Both the position numbers and the translations under genes were made by a program. From assembly GCF_000255295.1 (NCBI RefSeq), contig NC_017030.1, positions 3,968,001 to 4,032,000 of the forward strand: a stretch of 64,000 nt of DNA, in the 5' to 3' direction. Of the stretch, positions 39,139 through 48,200 are shown piece by piece; the first letter of the stretch is position 1, and each line of letters opens with the position of its first letter. The notes beneath the pieces are model-generated. The model was given only the letters and a program-made list of their open reading frames with translations. It made no database searches and was not told where the DNA came from. The DNA comes from Corallococcus coralloides DSM 2259 (GTDB lineage: Bacteria > Myxococcota > Myxococcia > Myxococcales > Myxococcaceae).

Positions 39139-39351
39139 ATGGCCCCACCCCCGGTGCAAGGACAGGTCGGACTCACCCGCCGCGAGATGGAGCGTGAGCT
39201 CGCGTGGATGCTGCGCAGCGTGCCGGACAACCCGAAGGAGTTCGTGAAGCTGTTCACCCAGACGGTGGTGGCGCTGATGGACAAGAACAATGAAGCCATT
39301 GCCCGGAGCCTCGCCCAGCGCGAGCCGCCCGGTGTCCGGGGCAACGGATGA
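39139..39351 (+). CDS. Small conserved-position helical protein
   Basis: A protein of 70 residues, ATG 39139. Mostly helical (TRREMERELAWMLRSVPDNPKEFVKLFTQTVVALMDKNNEAIARSLA), ending in a Gly/Arg-rich tail. No recognised family. The stop overlaps the start of the next gene by 4 bases (ATGA), so it is translated with the CIS_tube-like protein. Its position matches that of small unknown proteins in eCIS loci between the tube and Afp7-like genes; a chaperone or minor baseplate role is plausible. Confidence 0.7.
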   Translation: MAPPPVQGQVGLTRREMERELAWMLRSVPDNPKEFVKLFTQTVVALMDKNNEAIARSLAQREPPGVRGNG

Positions 39352-40076
39352 CGCGCAACCTGGACCCGACGCTCATCGCGTTCGATCAGCAGCTCCAGAA
39401 GGGCATGCTGGTGACGCTGCCGACGTCTTCGGATGACAAGAAGACCGAACCGGGCGTGCGGGCGCTGCGCTTCCAGTACAACCCGGAGACGGTGACGCGC
39501 ACGCGCGCGGGCCAGTGGGAGACGAAGCCCGGCAAGACGCCCGAGCAGACCAAGGTCCTCACCGACGGTCAGCGCGGCGGCGGCCTGCACGCCAAGAGCG
39601 AGACCATTGCCCTCAAGCTCGTCTTCGACGTGACGGAGGCGCTGCTGCGGGACACGAAGGGGGAGGGCACCCAGGGCGTGCTGCCGGAGCTGGCCATGCT
39701 GGAGGGCATGGCGCTGGGCAAGGACCAGACGGGCGAGGAGGAGAAGAAGCCCGCGACGAAGCTCGTCTCGCTCAACCCCACGGAGCTGCTCCTGATGCTG
39801 GGGCCGCGAACGTTCCCGGTGGTCATCACCGGGATGACCATCGTGGAGCAGCGGTTCGATCCGGCGTTGTTCCCGCTGCGCGCGGAGGTGGACCTGCGCA
39901 TGCGCATCCTGGAGGTGGGGGAGAACGCGGCGAACAACAAGGTGGCCCAGGCGTTCGCCAACCTGCGTGACCAGCGCCTGCGGATGGAGGACCTGGCGGC
40001 GGTGAAGGGCGCGGACGCGAGCACCCTCATCGCGCAGGCCCTGGCGCCGCAGGTGAAGCTCAACGGGGAGAGCTGA
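39348..40076 (+). CDS. CIS tube protein (Afp7 N-terminal-like)
   Basis: A protein of 242 residues. LRFQYNPETVTRTRAGQWE near residue 40 is the signature of the contractile-injection-system tube protein domain (the N-terminal part of Afp7, T4 gp53-like). It is followed by LHAKSETIALKLVFDVTEAL and PTELLLMLGPRTFPVVITGM. It sits at the join of tube and baseplate hub. In Afp7 this domain continues into a C-terminal LysM; here the protein stops, and LysM is encoded separately 10 bases downstream. Confidence 0.88.
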   Translation: MTRNLDPTLIAFDQQLQKGMLVTLPTSSDDKKTEPGVRALRFQYNPETVTRTRAGQWETKPGKTPEQTKVLTDGQRGGGLHAKSETIALKLVFDVTEALLRDTKGEGTQGVLPELAMLEGMALGKDQTGEEEKKPATKLVSLNPTELLLMLGPRTFPVVITGMTIVEQRFDPALFPLRAEVDLRMRILEVGENAANNKVAQAFANLRDQRLRMEDLAAVKGADASTLIAQALAPQVKLNGES

Positions 40077-40086
40077 AGAGACGGCC

Positions 40087-40365
40087 ATGAGCGACCCTTC
40101 CTCTCGATACAAGGACCTGCCGACGTACGCGGTGCCGCTGGGCCCGGAGGGCGCCACGGTGTCGCTGTACGTGCCCCGCGTGGCGCCGCGCGTGCCCACG
40201 TCCTTGCTGCACAAGGTGGTGGCGGGGGACCGGCTGGACCTGCTCGCGCAGCGCTACTTCAGCGACCCGTACCAGGCGTGGCGCATCGTGGACGCCAACC
40301 CCACCTTCGAGCCCGAGGCGCTCCTGGAGCCGGGCACGGTGCTGTTCATCCCGGAGAAGCCCTGA
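40087..40365 (+). CDS. LysM-domain tail protein (gpX-like)
   Basis: A protein of 92 residues. The C-terminal 55 residues form a LysM domain (HKVVAGDRLDLLAQRYFSDPYQAWRIVDANP...LLEPGTVLFIPE), as in P2 gpX and the C-terminus of Afp7 or T4 gp53. In tails this LysM is a structural glue within the baseplate rather than a cell-wall binder. ATG lies 10 bases after the preceding stop, and its own stop overlaps the hub ATG by one base. It is the second half of an Afp7 that is split in this genome. Confidence 0.88.
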   Translation: MSDPSSRYKDLPTYAVPLGPEGATVSLYVPRVAPRVPTSLLHKVVAGDRLDLLAQRYFSDPYQAWRIVDANPTFEPEALLEPGTVLFIPEKP

Positions 40366-41552
40366 TGGCGGAGCAGCGCGCGGCGTTCCTCCAGCTGTGG
40401 ATCGACGGGCAGCCCATGACGGACGCCCGTGGCCGGGTGTCGCGCCTGGAGGTGGACGAGCGCACCGATGACACGTCGTCCTTCCACCTGTCCCTGGACA
40501 TGGCGCCCACGGACTCGGGGGACTGGGACGCGCTGGCGGACGGGCGCTTCGCGCTGCTCAAGCGCATCACCATCAGCTTCGGCCTGGGGGCTCCGGACAG
40601 CGAGGCGCCGGACGTGCAGGAGGTGGTGTTCGACGGCTACATCACCGCGGTGGAGCCGTACTTCGGCCCCTCGCGCGTGCCGGACTCGTCGCTGGAGGTG
40701 TACGGGCTGGACGCGTCGTGCCTGATGCACCTGGAGGAGCGCACGCGCTCGTTCAGCGGGCTGTCCGACGCGGGCATCGTGCGGCAGCTGTACGGGGAAT
40801 ATGGCTTCGCGCTGGACGTGCAGGAGACGGCGCCCGTGCGCGACCTGGCGCGAGCGGTGGTGCTCCAGCGCGGCACGGATGCGTCGCTCATCCGGTGGCT
40901 TGCGCGGCGCAACGGCTTTGAAGCTTTCGTGGAGCGCAAGCAGGGGCCGGTGGGCGCGGGCGCCAACGCGGCGCCGGAGAGCGTGGGCCACTTCCACCTG
41001 CCCCGGCCGGATGGGCCGAAGCAGCCGGACCTGTCGCTCATTCCCCGCTCCACGCCGACCGTCATCGAGCTCAAGGCGCGCTGGGAGAGTCACCGTCCCA
41101 CGGAGATTCATGGCGAGCACATCGACGAGCGCACGCGGCGGATCCGCTCCGCCACGGTGGCGGCTCCGCGCTTTCCTCGCATGGGGCCCACGGGCCGCGC
41201 GGACATCCTGAAGGCGCGCATGGCGGCGGTGCTGCCCAAGCGGCCCCAGGCGAAGGCGGTGGGGCTGCAGTACGTGGACGTGCCGCACGACGTGCCGGAG
41301 GTGGAGAACCTGGCGTGGTCGGACTACCGCGAGGCGGACTGGCTCGCGGAGGCGAACGGCACGGTGCAGGGCCTGCGCTACGAGCGCATCCTCCGCGCCC
41401 GGCGTCCGGTGGGGCTCGTGGGGGCGGGCAAGCTGATGGATGGCACCTGGTACGTGCGCGGAGCGCGGCACCGCTGGGTGTGGGCGGAGGCGCTGGCCCG
41501 CTACGAGGTGGACGTGGACCTGGCGCGCGACGCGCTCAACGGGGTGGCGTGA
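40365..41552 (+). CDS. Baseplate hub protein (gp27/phage late-control gpD-like)
   Basis: A protein of 395 residues. The gpD/gp27 tube-like fold is shown by VSRLEVDERTDDTSSFHLSL, VVFDGYITAVEPYFGPS, LEVYGLDASCLMHLEERTRS and RGTDASLIRWLARRNGFEAF, with the C-terminal DGTWYVRGARHRW. It forms the trimeric hub joining tube to spike. It lacks the OB-fold/needle part found in the fused Afp8/VgrG; that part is encoded by a different gene 20 kb downstream (60845-62032). Both its ends overlap neighbours by one base (TGATG). Confidence 0.9.
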   Translation: MAEQRAAFLQLWIDGQPMTDARGRVSRLEVDERTDDTSSFHLSLDMAPTDSGDWDALADGRFALLKRITISFGLGAPDSEAPDVQEVVFDGYITAVEPYFGPSRVPDSSLEVYGLDASCLMHLEERTRSFSGLSDAGIVRQLYGEYGFALDVQETAPVRDLARAVVLQRGTDASLIRWLARRNGFEAFVERKQGPVGAGANAAPESVGHFHLPRPDGPKQPDLSLIPRSTPTVIELKARWESHRPTEIHGEHIDERTRRIRSATVAAPRFPRMGPTGRADILKARMAAVLPKRPQAKAVGLQYVDVPHDVPEVENLAWSDYREADWLAEANGTVQGLRYERILRARRPVGLVGAGKLMDGTWYVRGARHRWVWAEALARYEVDVDLARDALNGVA

Positions 41553-41926
41553 TGGGACGCGGCCTGCACTTCCCCTTCCAGCTGGGAGACCTGGGCACGC
41601 CGCGCACGGTGGGGTCCTCGCAGGTCATCCGGCAGCAACTGGAGCAGTTGCTCTTCACGCTGCCCGGGGAGCGGGTGAACCGGCCGCGCTTCGGGTGCGG
41701 CGTGCAGCGGATGGTGTTCGGCGCCGCGAGCCCGGAGTCCGCCGCCACGGCCGAGTACATCATCCGCCTCAACGTGCAGGAGTTCATGCGCGACCAGGTG
41801 CGCCTGGACGCGGTGAAGGTGAGCGCCGAGGACGCGACCCTCTACGTGGACATCCTCTACACGCTGCTGGCGACAGGTGAGGAACACGCGGAGCTGTTCC
41901 GCCGGGACCTGGAGGCGCCGCCGTGA
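41552..41926 (+). CDS. Baseplate wedge protein gp25 (GPW/gp25 family)
   Basis: A protein of 124 residues. Opening HFPFQLGDLGTPRTV, then VIRQQLEQLLFTLPGERVNRPRFGCGVQRMVFG and AEYIIRLNVQEFM: the gp25 fold with its ERxxRPxFG motif. It starts sheath polymerisation from the baseplate wedge. ATG overlaps the hub stop by one base, and its own stop overlaps the next ATG/GTG region by 4 bases. Confidence 0.95.
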   Translation: MGRGLHFPFQLGDLGTPRTVGSSQVIRQQLEQLLFTLPGERVNRPRFGCGVQRMVFGAASPESAATAEYIIRLNVQEFMRDQVRLDAVKVSAEDATLYVDILYTLLATGEEHAELFRRDLEAPP

Positions 41927-44900
41927 GCGCGCGGGTCCTGACATTGCCGCTGGAGGCGTCGCTCGCGGAGGCGCAGGCCGCGTTGGCAACCACGCCGCCG
42001 GGCGAGGTGGAGTGGGCGCTGCCCGTGGGCGAGGGCGTGCTCTCCACGGACCTCGTCATCGGCACGCCCGCGCACGCGCTGCGGCTCACGGGTGGCCCGG
42101 GTGTGACGCTGAAGCTCGACGGCGGGACGCTCGAGGTCACGGGGCTCGTCACCGGACTGGCGGGCGTGGCGGTGGTATCGGTGGACGCCGGGCTGGTCCT
42201 CCTGGGGAAGCGGGTGGAGGTGTCGGACGTCACGGTGAGCGCCACGGCCTCGGGAGACTGCGCGGCGCTGAGCGTGGAGACACCGGACGGCACGGTGGTC
42301 ATCGACGCGCTCACGGTGACGCAGGCGAAGGGCGAGGTGGCGACGGGGCTTCGGCTGCTGGCGACGGAGGCCCGGGTGACGGGCCTGTCCGTGGACGGCG
42401 TGAAGGCCACGGTGGGAGAGGCCTTCGGCGTGCGGGCGGTGTGCCAGCGGTCGCAGTGGGCGGACGTGTCGGTGCGCGACGTCACGGGGATGGAGACGGC
42501 CGTGGGCCTGGAGCTGGCGGGCTTCACCCGCGCGGACCTGTCCGGGCTCACGGTGTCGGAGGTCTCCGGGCCGAACGCGACCGGCGCACGGGTGCTGGTG
42601 GCCCGGGAGGAGGGCGAGGGCCTGTCCATGGTGGACGTGTCCGTGAGCGGGGTGGCTGCGTTCGGAGTGCAGTGGAGCATCGGGCTCGTGGCGGCTTCGG
42701 TGGGCGCGCTTCAGGTGCGTGGCTTCACCGTGCAGCGGGTGCAGGGCGGGTTCCCGATGGGCGTGCTCGCGCTGGGCGGGCGGAGCATCGAAGTGGCCAT
42801 GGGGCAGGTGGAGGATGTCACCGCCGGAACGCGCGCCACGGGCATGCGGGTGCTGGGGGGACCTTCGCTGGAGCCGGTGGTGGTTCGCGACGTGGAGGTG
42901 AGCCGTGTGTCGGCGGCGCCTGTGCCGGTGTCCGCGGAGCCCGCTGGGTCGTGGTCGGACTGGCTCACCGTCGCGTTGGAGGCACTGGCTGCTTCGGTCG
43001 TGGGGCCGCTGACGCTGCCTGGGTTTCCCATCGATGCGGACGTCGTGGGCCTGCACGTGGCCGCGCCGCTGGGTGGCCTGGAGCCGGTGCTCGACGTGGG
43101 CACGCCGGGGGAGATTGCCGTCGAGGACTGCTCCCTCTTCGTCATCACCGGCACCGCGCTGCAACTGGAGGGCGGGCTGCGCACGGCGCTGGTGCGGCGC
43201 ACGGAGGCCTGGACGTCGGTCCATGCGGGATGGCTCCAGGCGGAGCAGCTGCTGCTGGCGCAGCTCACCTGGCACCGGCATGCGCACGGGCTGCGGCTGG
43301 GGCCCGGGGAGGTTCGCGCCTACGACTCGCTCTTCACGGCCATCGTGGGTGCGCCCTTCGTGCTGGCTCCGGACGCGGAGCTGTCCGCATCTCCCGCGCT
43401 GTTCGCGCAGGGCGCGGCCCCACCGTTCCTGGAAGTGGGGCCGCTGCCGTACCGGACGCCGGGGGCTCCAGAGGTTCCTCCGGTGTTGCTCACGGGCGGC
43501 CTGCCGCCTCCGGAGACCGTGGACCTGCGGCTGGTTCCGGATGCGGCCATCTCGCGCGCGGCCGTGCCGGTTCCGGGCGAGGGGCCTCGCGACCCGGCGC
43601 CATTCATTGGCGCGTGGGCTCCGGACGAGGTGCCGGGCTGCGACGTGAGGGATCCGCAGCCTCGCCCGTGGCTCGCGGCCCCGGAGCGGCCGGCGCCTGG
43701 AGCGCTGGTGGACTACCGGGCTCGCGACGCGCAGTCACTGCTGGCGGTGATGCTGGAGCGGGCCCGCACGGTGATGGCGCCGTGGGAGGACCGGGGGCCC
43801 GCGGACTTCACGACCATGTTGCTGGAGGCCGTGGCCGCGCAGCTCGACTCGCTGGCGTACCAGCAGGAGCGCGCGGTGGTGGAGGGCTTCCTGGAGGACG
43901 CCCGGTTGCGGCGCTCCGTGGAGGACCATGCTCGCGGCTTGGACTACGCGCCGGACCCGGGGCTCTCCGCCACGGTGATGCTGCGGTTCCGGTTGGATCC
44001 GGAGGCGCTCGCGGCGCTGGTGAAGGCACGGCTGGAGGAGCTGGACCTGACGGTGCTTCCGCCCGGCACCACCGCGCTGGAGTTCCTCACCGGGGGCGGC
44101 GTGCTGGAGATTCCCGCCGAAACGCTGGTGGCGAATGCGTCCACGGACGAGCACTCACTGGTGTTCGTCACGGAGTCGCCCCTGTCGTACTTCCCCCGGC
44201 TGGAGGCCGTGACGCTCGCGGAGTCCGTGCAGCCGGGGGACACGGGCGCCACGCTCGCGGGCCTGTACCCGGAGCTGGAGCCCGGCCGGTGGTTGATCCT
44301 CTACCGGGGCCGTGGTGAGGCCGGACACGTGGTGCGCGTGACGTCCGTGGCGCTCGCCACCGATACGACCTTTGTCGGGTGGGATCCCCGCAGGTTCGCG
44401 CCGGAGGTGTTCCTGTCACCCGGAGACTCCGCGCCCGGGCCTCGTGCGACGGTGCTGGGCAACGTGGTGCCCGCGCATCATGGGCTGCCGGTGGCGCCGC
44501 TTCCAGAGGGCTTCGAGGCGGACTCGGCGGAGCCCTTCGCGCGCAGCCTCGCGCAGTGGCGCGCGTTGCTGTCCCCGGTCGTGGACGGCAGCGAGGCGCG
44601 CGAGTTCGCCCTGCCGTTCCATCCGGTCAGCGTCCAGGCCTCCGGGTATCCACTGCCGGGAGAGACGTCGCGGCGTGGGACGCCCCAGCTCCAGGTGAGC
44701 GTGGAGGACGACCCATGGACGCGGGTGGATGACCTGTCCGTCCAGGGGCCGGGGGATGAAGTGTTCGTGCTGCGCGCGACCCCCACCGGTGGCGCCAGCC
44801 TGCGCTGGGGCGATGGCGTCAACGGCGCCGCGCTGCCGCCTCGGGAGACGACGCTGGGATTGTCACTGCGCGTCGGGCTGGGGACGGTGGCCAACGTGGG

Positions 44901-45690
44901 GGAGGGCGTGCTCACGCGGTTGCTCCAGGTGCCGTTGGATCCACAGCGCTCCGCGTCCGCTGGCGAGCTGCTGGCTCAATCCATGGACGACTTGCGCGCG
45001 TTGGTGCGCGTGGACAATCCGCTGCCCGCGGTCGGGGGACGCGACGCGGAGTCGCTCGACGCCATTCGCTACCGGGCACCGGCTGGCGTGTCGCAGCCAC
45101 TGTCCGCCGTCACGGTCGACGACTACGTGCGGATGCTCCAGCAGATGCCGGAGGTGGCGGGGGCTTCGGCACGCGCCGTGGACCGGGACCTGCGCACGGT
45201 CATCCGCGTGACGGTGTTGCTGCGCGATGAGGACACGCTCGACCGCGACGAGCTGCTTCGCCGGTGGACCGGGGTGCGCAGCCGGCTGGAGGAGATCCGG
45301 CTGCTGGGCGTGGACGTGGAAGCGCTGCCGCCCAAGTGGGTGCCGCTCGACTTGGACCTGGAGGTGGACGCCGCGCCCTATGCGCAGGCCGATCAGGTGC
45401 GGGACGCGGTGGTGGGCGCCATCGCCGGGGACGGCGGCCTGTTGGATCCGGACCGCTCCGGCCTGAACGGCGACGTGCAGCTCGCGGACCTGTACCAGGC
45501 GGTGCTGCGCGTACCGGGCGTGACGGCGGTGCGGGTGAAGCGCTTCCGCCGGCTGGAGCCCCACGCGCAGGAGCGGCTGGAGGCGGGAGTCATTCCCATT
45601 GGGCCGGACGAGGTGGCCACCGCTCGGGGCGGTTACTGGCCGGGTTCGGAAGGCGTCCTCACCGTGCAGGTGTGCGGAGGGCTGCGATGA
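41923..45690 (+). CDS. Baseplate J/gp6-like protein with N-terminal beta-helix
   Basis: A protein of 1255 residues starting at GTG 41923 (GTGA overlap with gp25). Residues 1 to about 540 are repetitive beta strands of a right-handed parallel beta-helix (LRLTGGPGVTLKLDGGTLEVTG, VTGLSVDGVKATVGEAFGVRA, LSGLTVSEVSGPNATGARVL). From about 600 it is a putative baseplate assembly protein: DFTTMLLEAVAAQLDSLAYQ, FHPVSVQASGYPL, LRWGDGVNGAALPP, and the J-like core YRAPAGVSQPLSAVTVDDYVRML near 1050. Typical proteins of this type begin at the second part and have 600-850 residues; the beta-helix is an extra module. It should form the wedge heterodimer with the next gene's product. Confidence 0.88.
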   Translation: MSARVLTLPLEASLAEAQAALATTPPGEVEWALPVGEGVLSTDLVIGTPAHALRLTGGPGVTLKLDGGTLEVTGLVTGLAGVAVVSVDAGLVLLGKRVEVSDVTVSATASGDCAALSVETPDGTVVIDALTVTQAKGEVATGLRLLATEARVTGLSVDGVKATVGEAFGVRAVCQRSQWADVSVRDVTGMETAVGLELAGFTRADLSGLTVSEVSGPNATGARVLVAREEGEGLSMVDVSVSGVAAFGVQWSIGLVAASVGALQVRGFTVQRVQGGFPMGVLALGGRSIEVAMGQVEDVTAGTRATGMRVLGGPSLEPVVVRDVEVSRVSAAPVPVSAEPAGSWSDWLTVALEALAASVVGPLTLPGFPIDADVVGLHVAAPLGGLEPVLDVGTPGEIAVEDCSLFVITGTALQLEGGLRTALVRRTEAWTSVHAGWLQAEQLLLAQLTWHRHAHGLRLGPGEVRAYDSLFTAIVGAPFVLAPDAELSASPALFAQGAAPPFLEVGPLPYRTPGAPEVPPVLLTGGLPPPETVDLRLVPDAAISRAAVPVPGEGPRDPAPFIGAWAPDEVPGCDVRDPQPRPWLAAPERPAPGALVDYRARDAQSLLAVMLERARTVMAPWEDRGPADFTTMLLEAVAAQLDSLAYQQERAVVEGFLEDARLRRSVEDHARGLDYAPDPGLSATVMLRFRLDPEALAALVKARLEELDLTVLPPGTTALEFLTGGGVLEIPAETLVANASTDEHSLVFVTESPLSYFPRLEAVTLAESVQPGDTGATLAGLYPELEPGRWLILYRGRGEAGHVVRVTSVALATDTTFVGWDPRRFAPEVFLSPGDSAPGPRATVLGNVVPAHHGLPVAPLPEGFEADSAEPFARSLAQWRALLSPVVDGSEAREFALPFHPVSVQASGYPLPGETSRRGTPQLQVSVEDDPWTRVDDLSVQGPGDEVFVLRATPTGGASLRWGDGVNGAALPPRETTLGLSLRVGLGTVANVGEGVLTRLLQVPLDPQRSASAGELLAQSMDDLRALVRVDNPLPAVGGRDAESLDAIRYRAPAGVSQPLSAVTVDDYVRMLQQMPEVAGASARAVDRDLRTVIRVTVLLRDEDTLDRDELLRRWTGVRSRLEEIRLLGVDVEALPPKWVPLDLDLEVDAAPYAQADQVRDAVVGAIAGDGGLLDPDRSGLNGDVQLADLYQAVLRVPGVTAVRVKRFRRLEPHAQERLEAGVIPIGPDEVATARGGYWPGSEGVLTVQVCGGLR

Positions 45691-48200
45691 GCCGCGTTCC
45701 CTTCACGCACCAGTCGCTGACGCATGATCAGCTCCGCACCCGGCTGAGCGAGTCGGCGCGCATCGTCTTCATCCGGCTGGACGAGGCGCCCACGTGGAAT
45801 CCGCTCGCGTACGCGGCGCCATCCTCGGTGGACCTGGGGCGGGGGCTGCTGGACAGCGTGGCGCTCGCGCTGCACGTGCTGTGGACGTATCAGCAGGCGT
45901 GGGCGGAGGAGGGCTTCCTCGCCACGGCGCGGCTGGAGGACTCCGTCTCGAAGTTGCTCGGGCACATCGGTTATCGGCCGAGCCCGGGCACCGCGGCGGT
46001 GGGGCTCCAGCACTTCCGCTGCAAGGCGAATGTGCGCGGCACGCTGTCGGCGGGAACGGCGGTGAACTCAGCGGCCGAGGGGGAAGAGACCGCCGCCGTG
46101 TTCGAGACGCTCGCGCCGCTGCGCCTGCTGCCGGAGCTCAACGAGCTGCGTGCGTTCCTGCCTCCTCCGGTTGGAGTGGGAACCGGGACGGAGACGGGCG
46201 GGGGAACGGGAACAGGTGGAGGAACGGAGACGGGGGGAACGGGTGCGGGGACTGGCGCGCCTTCCGGCGAGGCGGGTGAGCCCGGGGCTCCAGCTCCCAC
46301 GGGCGGCATCTTCGGGCCGGGCTCGGTGGTCGCGGGGCTCCAGGATCGCATCGAGGTGCAGCGCCACGGTCCGTTGGAGGAACGGCAGGTGGCTCGCGCG
46401 AAGCAGGATGCTCGCAAGCTGGCGTCGTTGATGAAGACGCTGGACCTGGGCGGAGATGCCGCGTGCAAGAGCACGCTGGACGCGCTCTGCGAACAGCTGT
46501 GCGAGGCCCAGAAGGTCGTGGCGCAGGCGGTGCCTCCGCCCGGCCGTCCCGTCGGCGCGCTCTCCGAGTCGCAGGAGATCCTCGCCCGCCAGCTCCGCAA
46601 CTTGCAGAAGAGGCAGGCGGACGCCCTGGCCGCGCTGGAGGAGGCGCTGGCCCCGTGCGCGGACGAAGACCCGACCGTGCACGCGGTCCGGTTGGACAAG
46701 ATGGTCACGTTCCTGGATGCCTTCGTGAACAGCCTCATCCAGGAGGCGCGGGATCAGCTCGTCATTCTCAAGGGCAGTGAAGCGCTGAACCGGGCGGACC
46801 AGGCCTTCGGTGCGGAGGCGGGCGTGGCCCGGCCGCTGGGCGTGGCGGCATCCGGAACGGACAGCCTCTATCTGCTGCCGCTGACGGATGCCTCCGGGCT
46901 CACCTCGCAGGAACCGCCGGTGCGACCAGGAGACTGGTTCGTGCTGGCCGAGGATGTGGAGCGCCTGGGCCCCGGCGGCGCGAAGGGCACGGAGCGGATC
47001 TACCGAGAAGCGCTGCGGGTACTGCGCGTCCGCACGGAGGTCCCGCCCGGTCAGCGCACGCCGATGACGCAGGTGACGTTCCAGCCGCCGCTGACACGCG
47101 CGTACGCGTTGGACCGCGTGGTGCTGCTGGGCAACAACACGCTCGTCAGCGAGGGCTCCACGGTGGAGGAGGTCGCCGTGCCCGCACTGGATCTGCGCAC
47201 GGTGCCACTGCTGCATGGGCCGGTGACCTGGCTGCGCGACCCAAGCCACGCCGGAGGCCGCCGGCCGGAAGTGTCCCTGACGGTAGGGGGACGCGCGTGG
47301 CATCTGGTGGACTCGTTGTTGGACGCCGCGCCGGATGAGCTGGCCTTCGCGGTGGAGCCGCTACCGGCCGGGGCCGCGAGGCTTCGTTTCGGGGAAGGGG
47401 AGCACGGTTCGGCGTTGCCCCTGGGCGCGGAGGTGCGGGTCCGCTACCGCGTGGGCAGAGGGACGGGAGGCAACCGGGCCGCGCTGCGGCTGCTGGCGAT
47501 GGCGAGCCCGAACCCGTGCGTGGAGAAGACGTTCAACCCGTTGCCGCTGGCCGGAGGGACGGATCCGGAGGCGCCGGAGTTGGCGCGCGTGCGAGGGCCC
47601 GCCACGGTGGGCGCGATGGACCGTGCCGTGTCGCTCTCGGACGTGCTGGCACTGACGTTGGTGTTCGACGGCGTGCACCGCGCGAACGTGTTCCGGGATG
47701 GCGTGCGCCGCCGTTCGTTGAAGGTGGTGGTGTCCGGGCCGGAAGGAGCGGCCCTGGGCGCATCCGATCTGGAAGCGCTCCACGCGCACCTGGCGGCACG
47801 GGTGGCGCCGAAGGTGGAGCTGCACCTGATCAACCGGCAGCGCGTGGAGGTGCGGCTGCGCGTGCTGCTGCGCGTGGTGAAGGGCGCGGATCCGGTCGCG
47901 GTGCTCCAGGAGACGCGCCTGCGGCTGGGCGTGGACCGCGACCCGGAGAGAGCGCTCGGTCTGTTGGATCCGGATCGCGTGGAGCTGGGACAGGACCTGC
48001 AGCTGTCGGACGTGTACGGAGCGCTCGCGGGAGTCACGGGCCTGCGCTCGGTGGTCGTGCAGCGGCTGCACCGCGAAGGCACGCCGCCAGCACTCTTCGA
48101 GCGCATCGTCACCGCGCCCGGCGAACTGCTCGCATGGGCCCCGCCGTCCGGAGAAAGCGATGGCGTCGCGCTCACCTACGAGGAGGCCCAGGACCTATGA
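45687..48200 (+). CDS. Second baseplate J/gp6-like protein
   Basis: A protein of 837 residues, ATGA overlap with the preceding stop. The N-terminus has DLGRGLLDSVALALHVLWTYQQAWAEEGFL and LGHIGYRPSPGTAAVGLQHF, and the C-terminus the J-like DRAVSLSDVLALTLVFDGVHR and LDPDRVELGQDLQLSDVYGALAGV; both are typical of putative baseplate assembly proteins. A Gly/Thr/Glu low-complexity linker (about 162-205) separates the N-terminal domain from a helical insert (about 230-370, KQDARKLASLMKTLDLGG). Probably pairs with the 1255-residue J protein to build the baseplate wedge. Confidence 0.85.
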   Translation: MSRVPFTHQSLTHDQLRTRLSESARIVFIRLDEAPTWNPLAYAAPSSVDLGRGLLDSVALALHVLWTYQQAWAEEGFLATARLEDSVSKLLGHIGYRPSPGTAAVGLQHFRCKANVRGTLSAGTAVNSAAEGEETAAVFETLAPLRLLPELNELRAFLPPPVGVGTGTETGGGTGTGGGTETGGTGAGTGAPSGEAGEPGAPAPTGGIFGPGSVVAGLQDRIEVQRHGPLEERQVARAKQDARKLASLMKTLDLGGDAACKSTLDALCEQLCEAQKVVAQAVPPPGRPVGALSESQEILARQLRNLQKRQADALAALEEALAPCADEDPTVHAVRLDKMVTFLDAFVNSLIQEARDQLVILKGSEALNRADQAFGAEAGVARPLGVAASGTDSLYLLPLTDASGLTSQEPPVRPGDWFVLAEDVERLGPGGAKGTERIYREALRVLRVRTEVPPGQRTPMTQVTFQPPLTRAYALDRVVLLGNNTLVSEGSTVEEVAVPALDLRTVPLLHGPVTWLRDPSHAGGRRPEVSLTVGGRAWHLVDSLLDAAPDELAFAVEPLPAGAARLRFGEGEHGSALPLGAEVRVRYRVGRGTGGNRAALRLLAMASPNPCVEKTFNPLPLAGGTDPEAPELARVRGPATVGAMDRAVSLSDVLALTLVFDGVHRANVFRDGVRRRSLKVVVSGPEGAALGASDLEALHAHLAARVAPKVELHLINRQRVEVRLRVLLRVVKGADPVAVLQETRLRLGVDRDPERALGLLDPDRVELGQDLQLSDVYGALAGVTGLRSVVVQRLHREGTPPALFERIVTAPGELLAWAPPSGESDGVALTYEEAQDL
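46170..46285 (+). repeat. GGAAC/GGAGAC low-complexity tract inside the baseplate gene
   Basis: A tract of degenerate GGAACGGGN and GGAGACGGG units encodes a (Gly-Thr/Glu)n linker. It stays in frame and may vary in length between strains by replication slippage. Confidence 0.6.
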
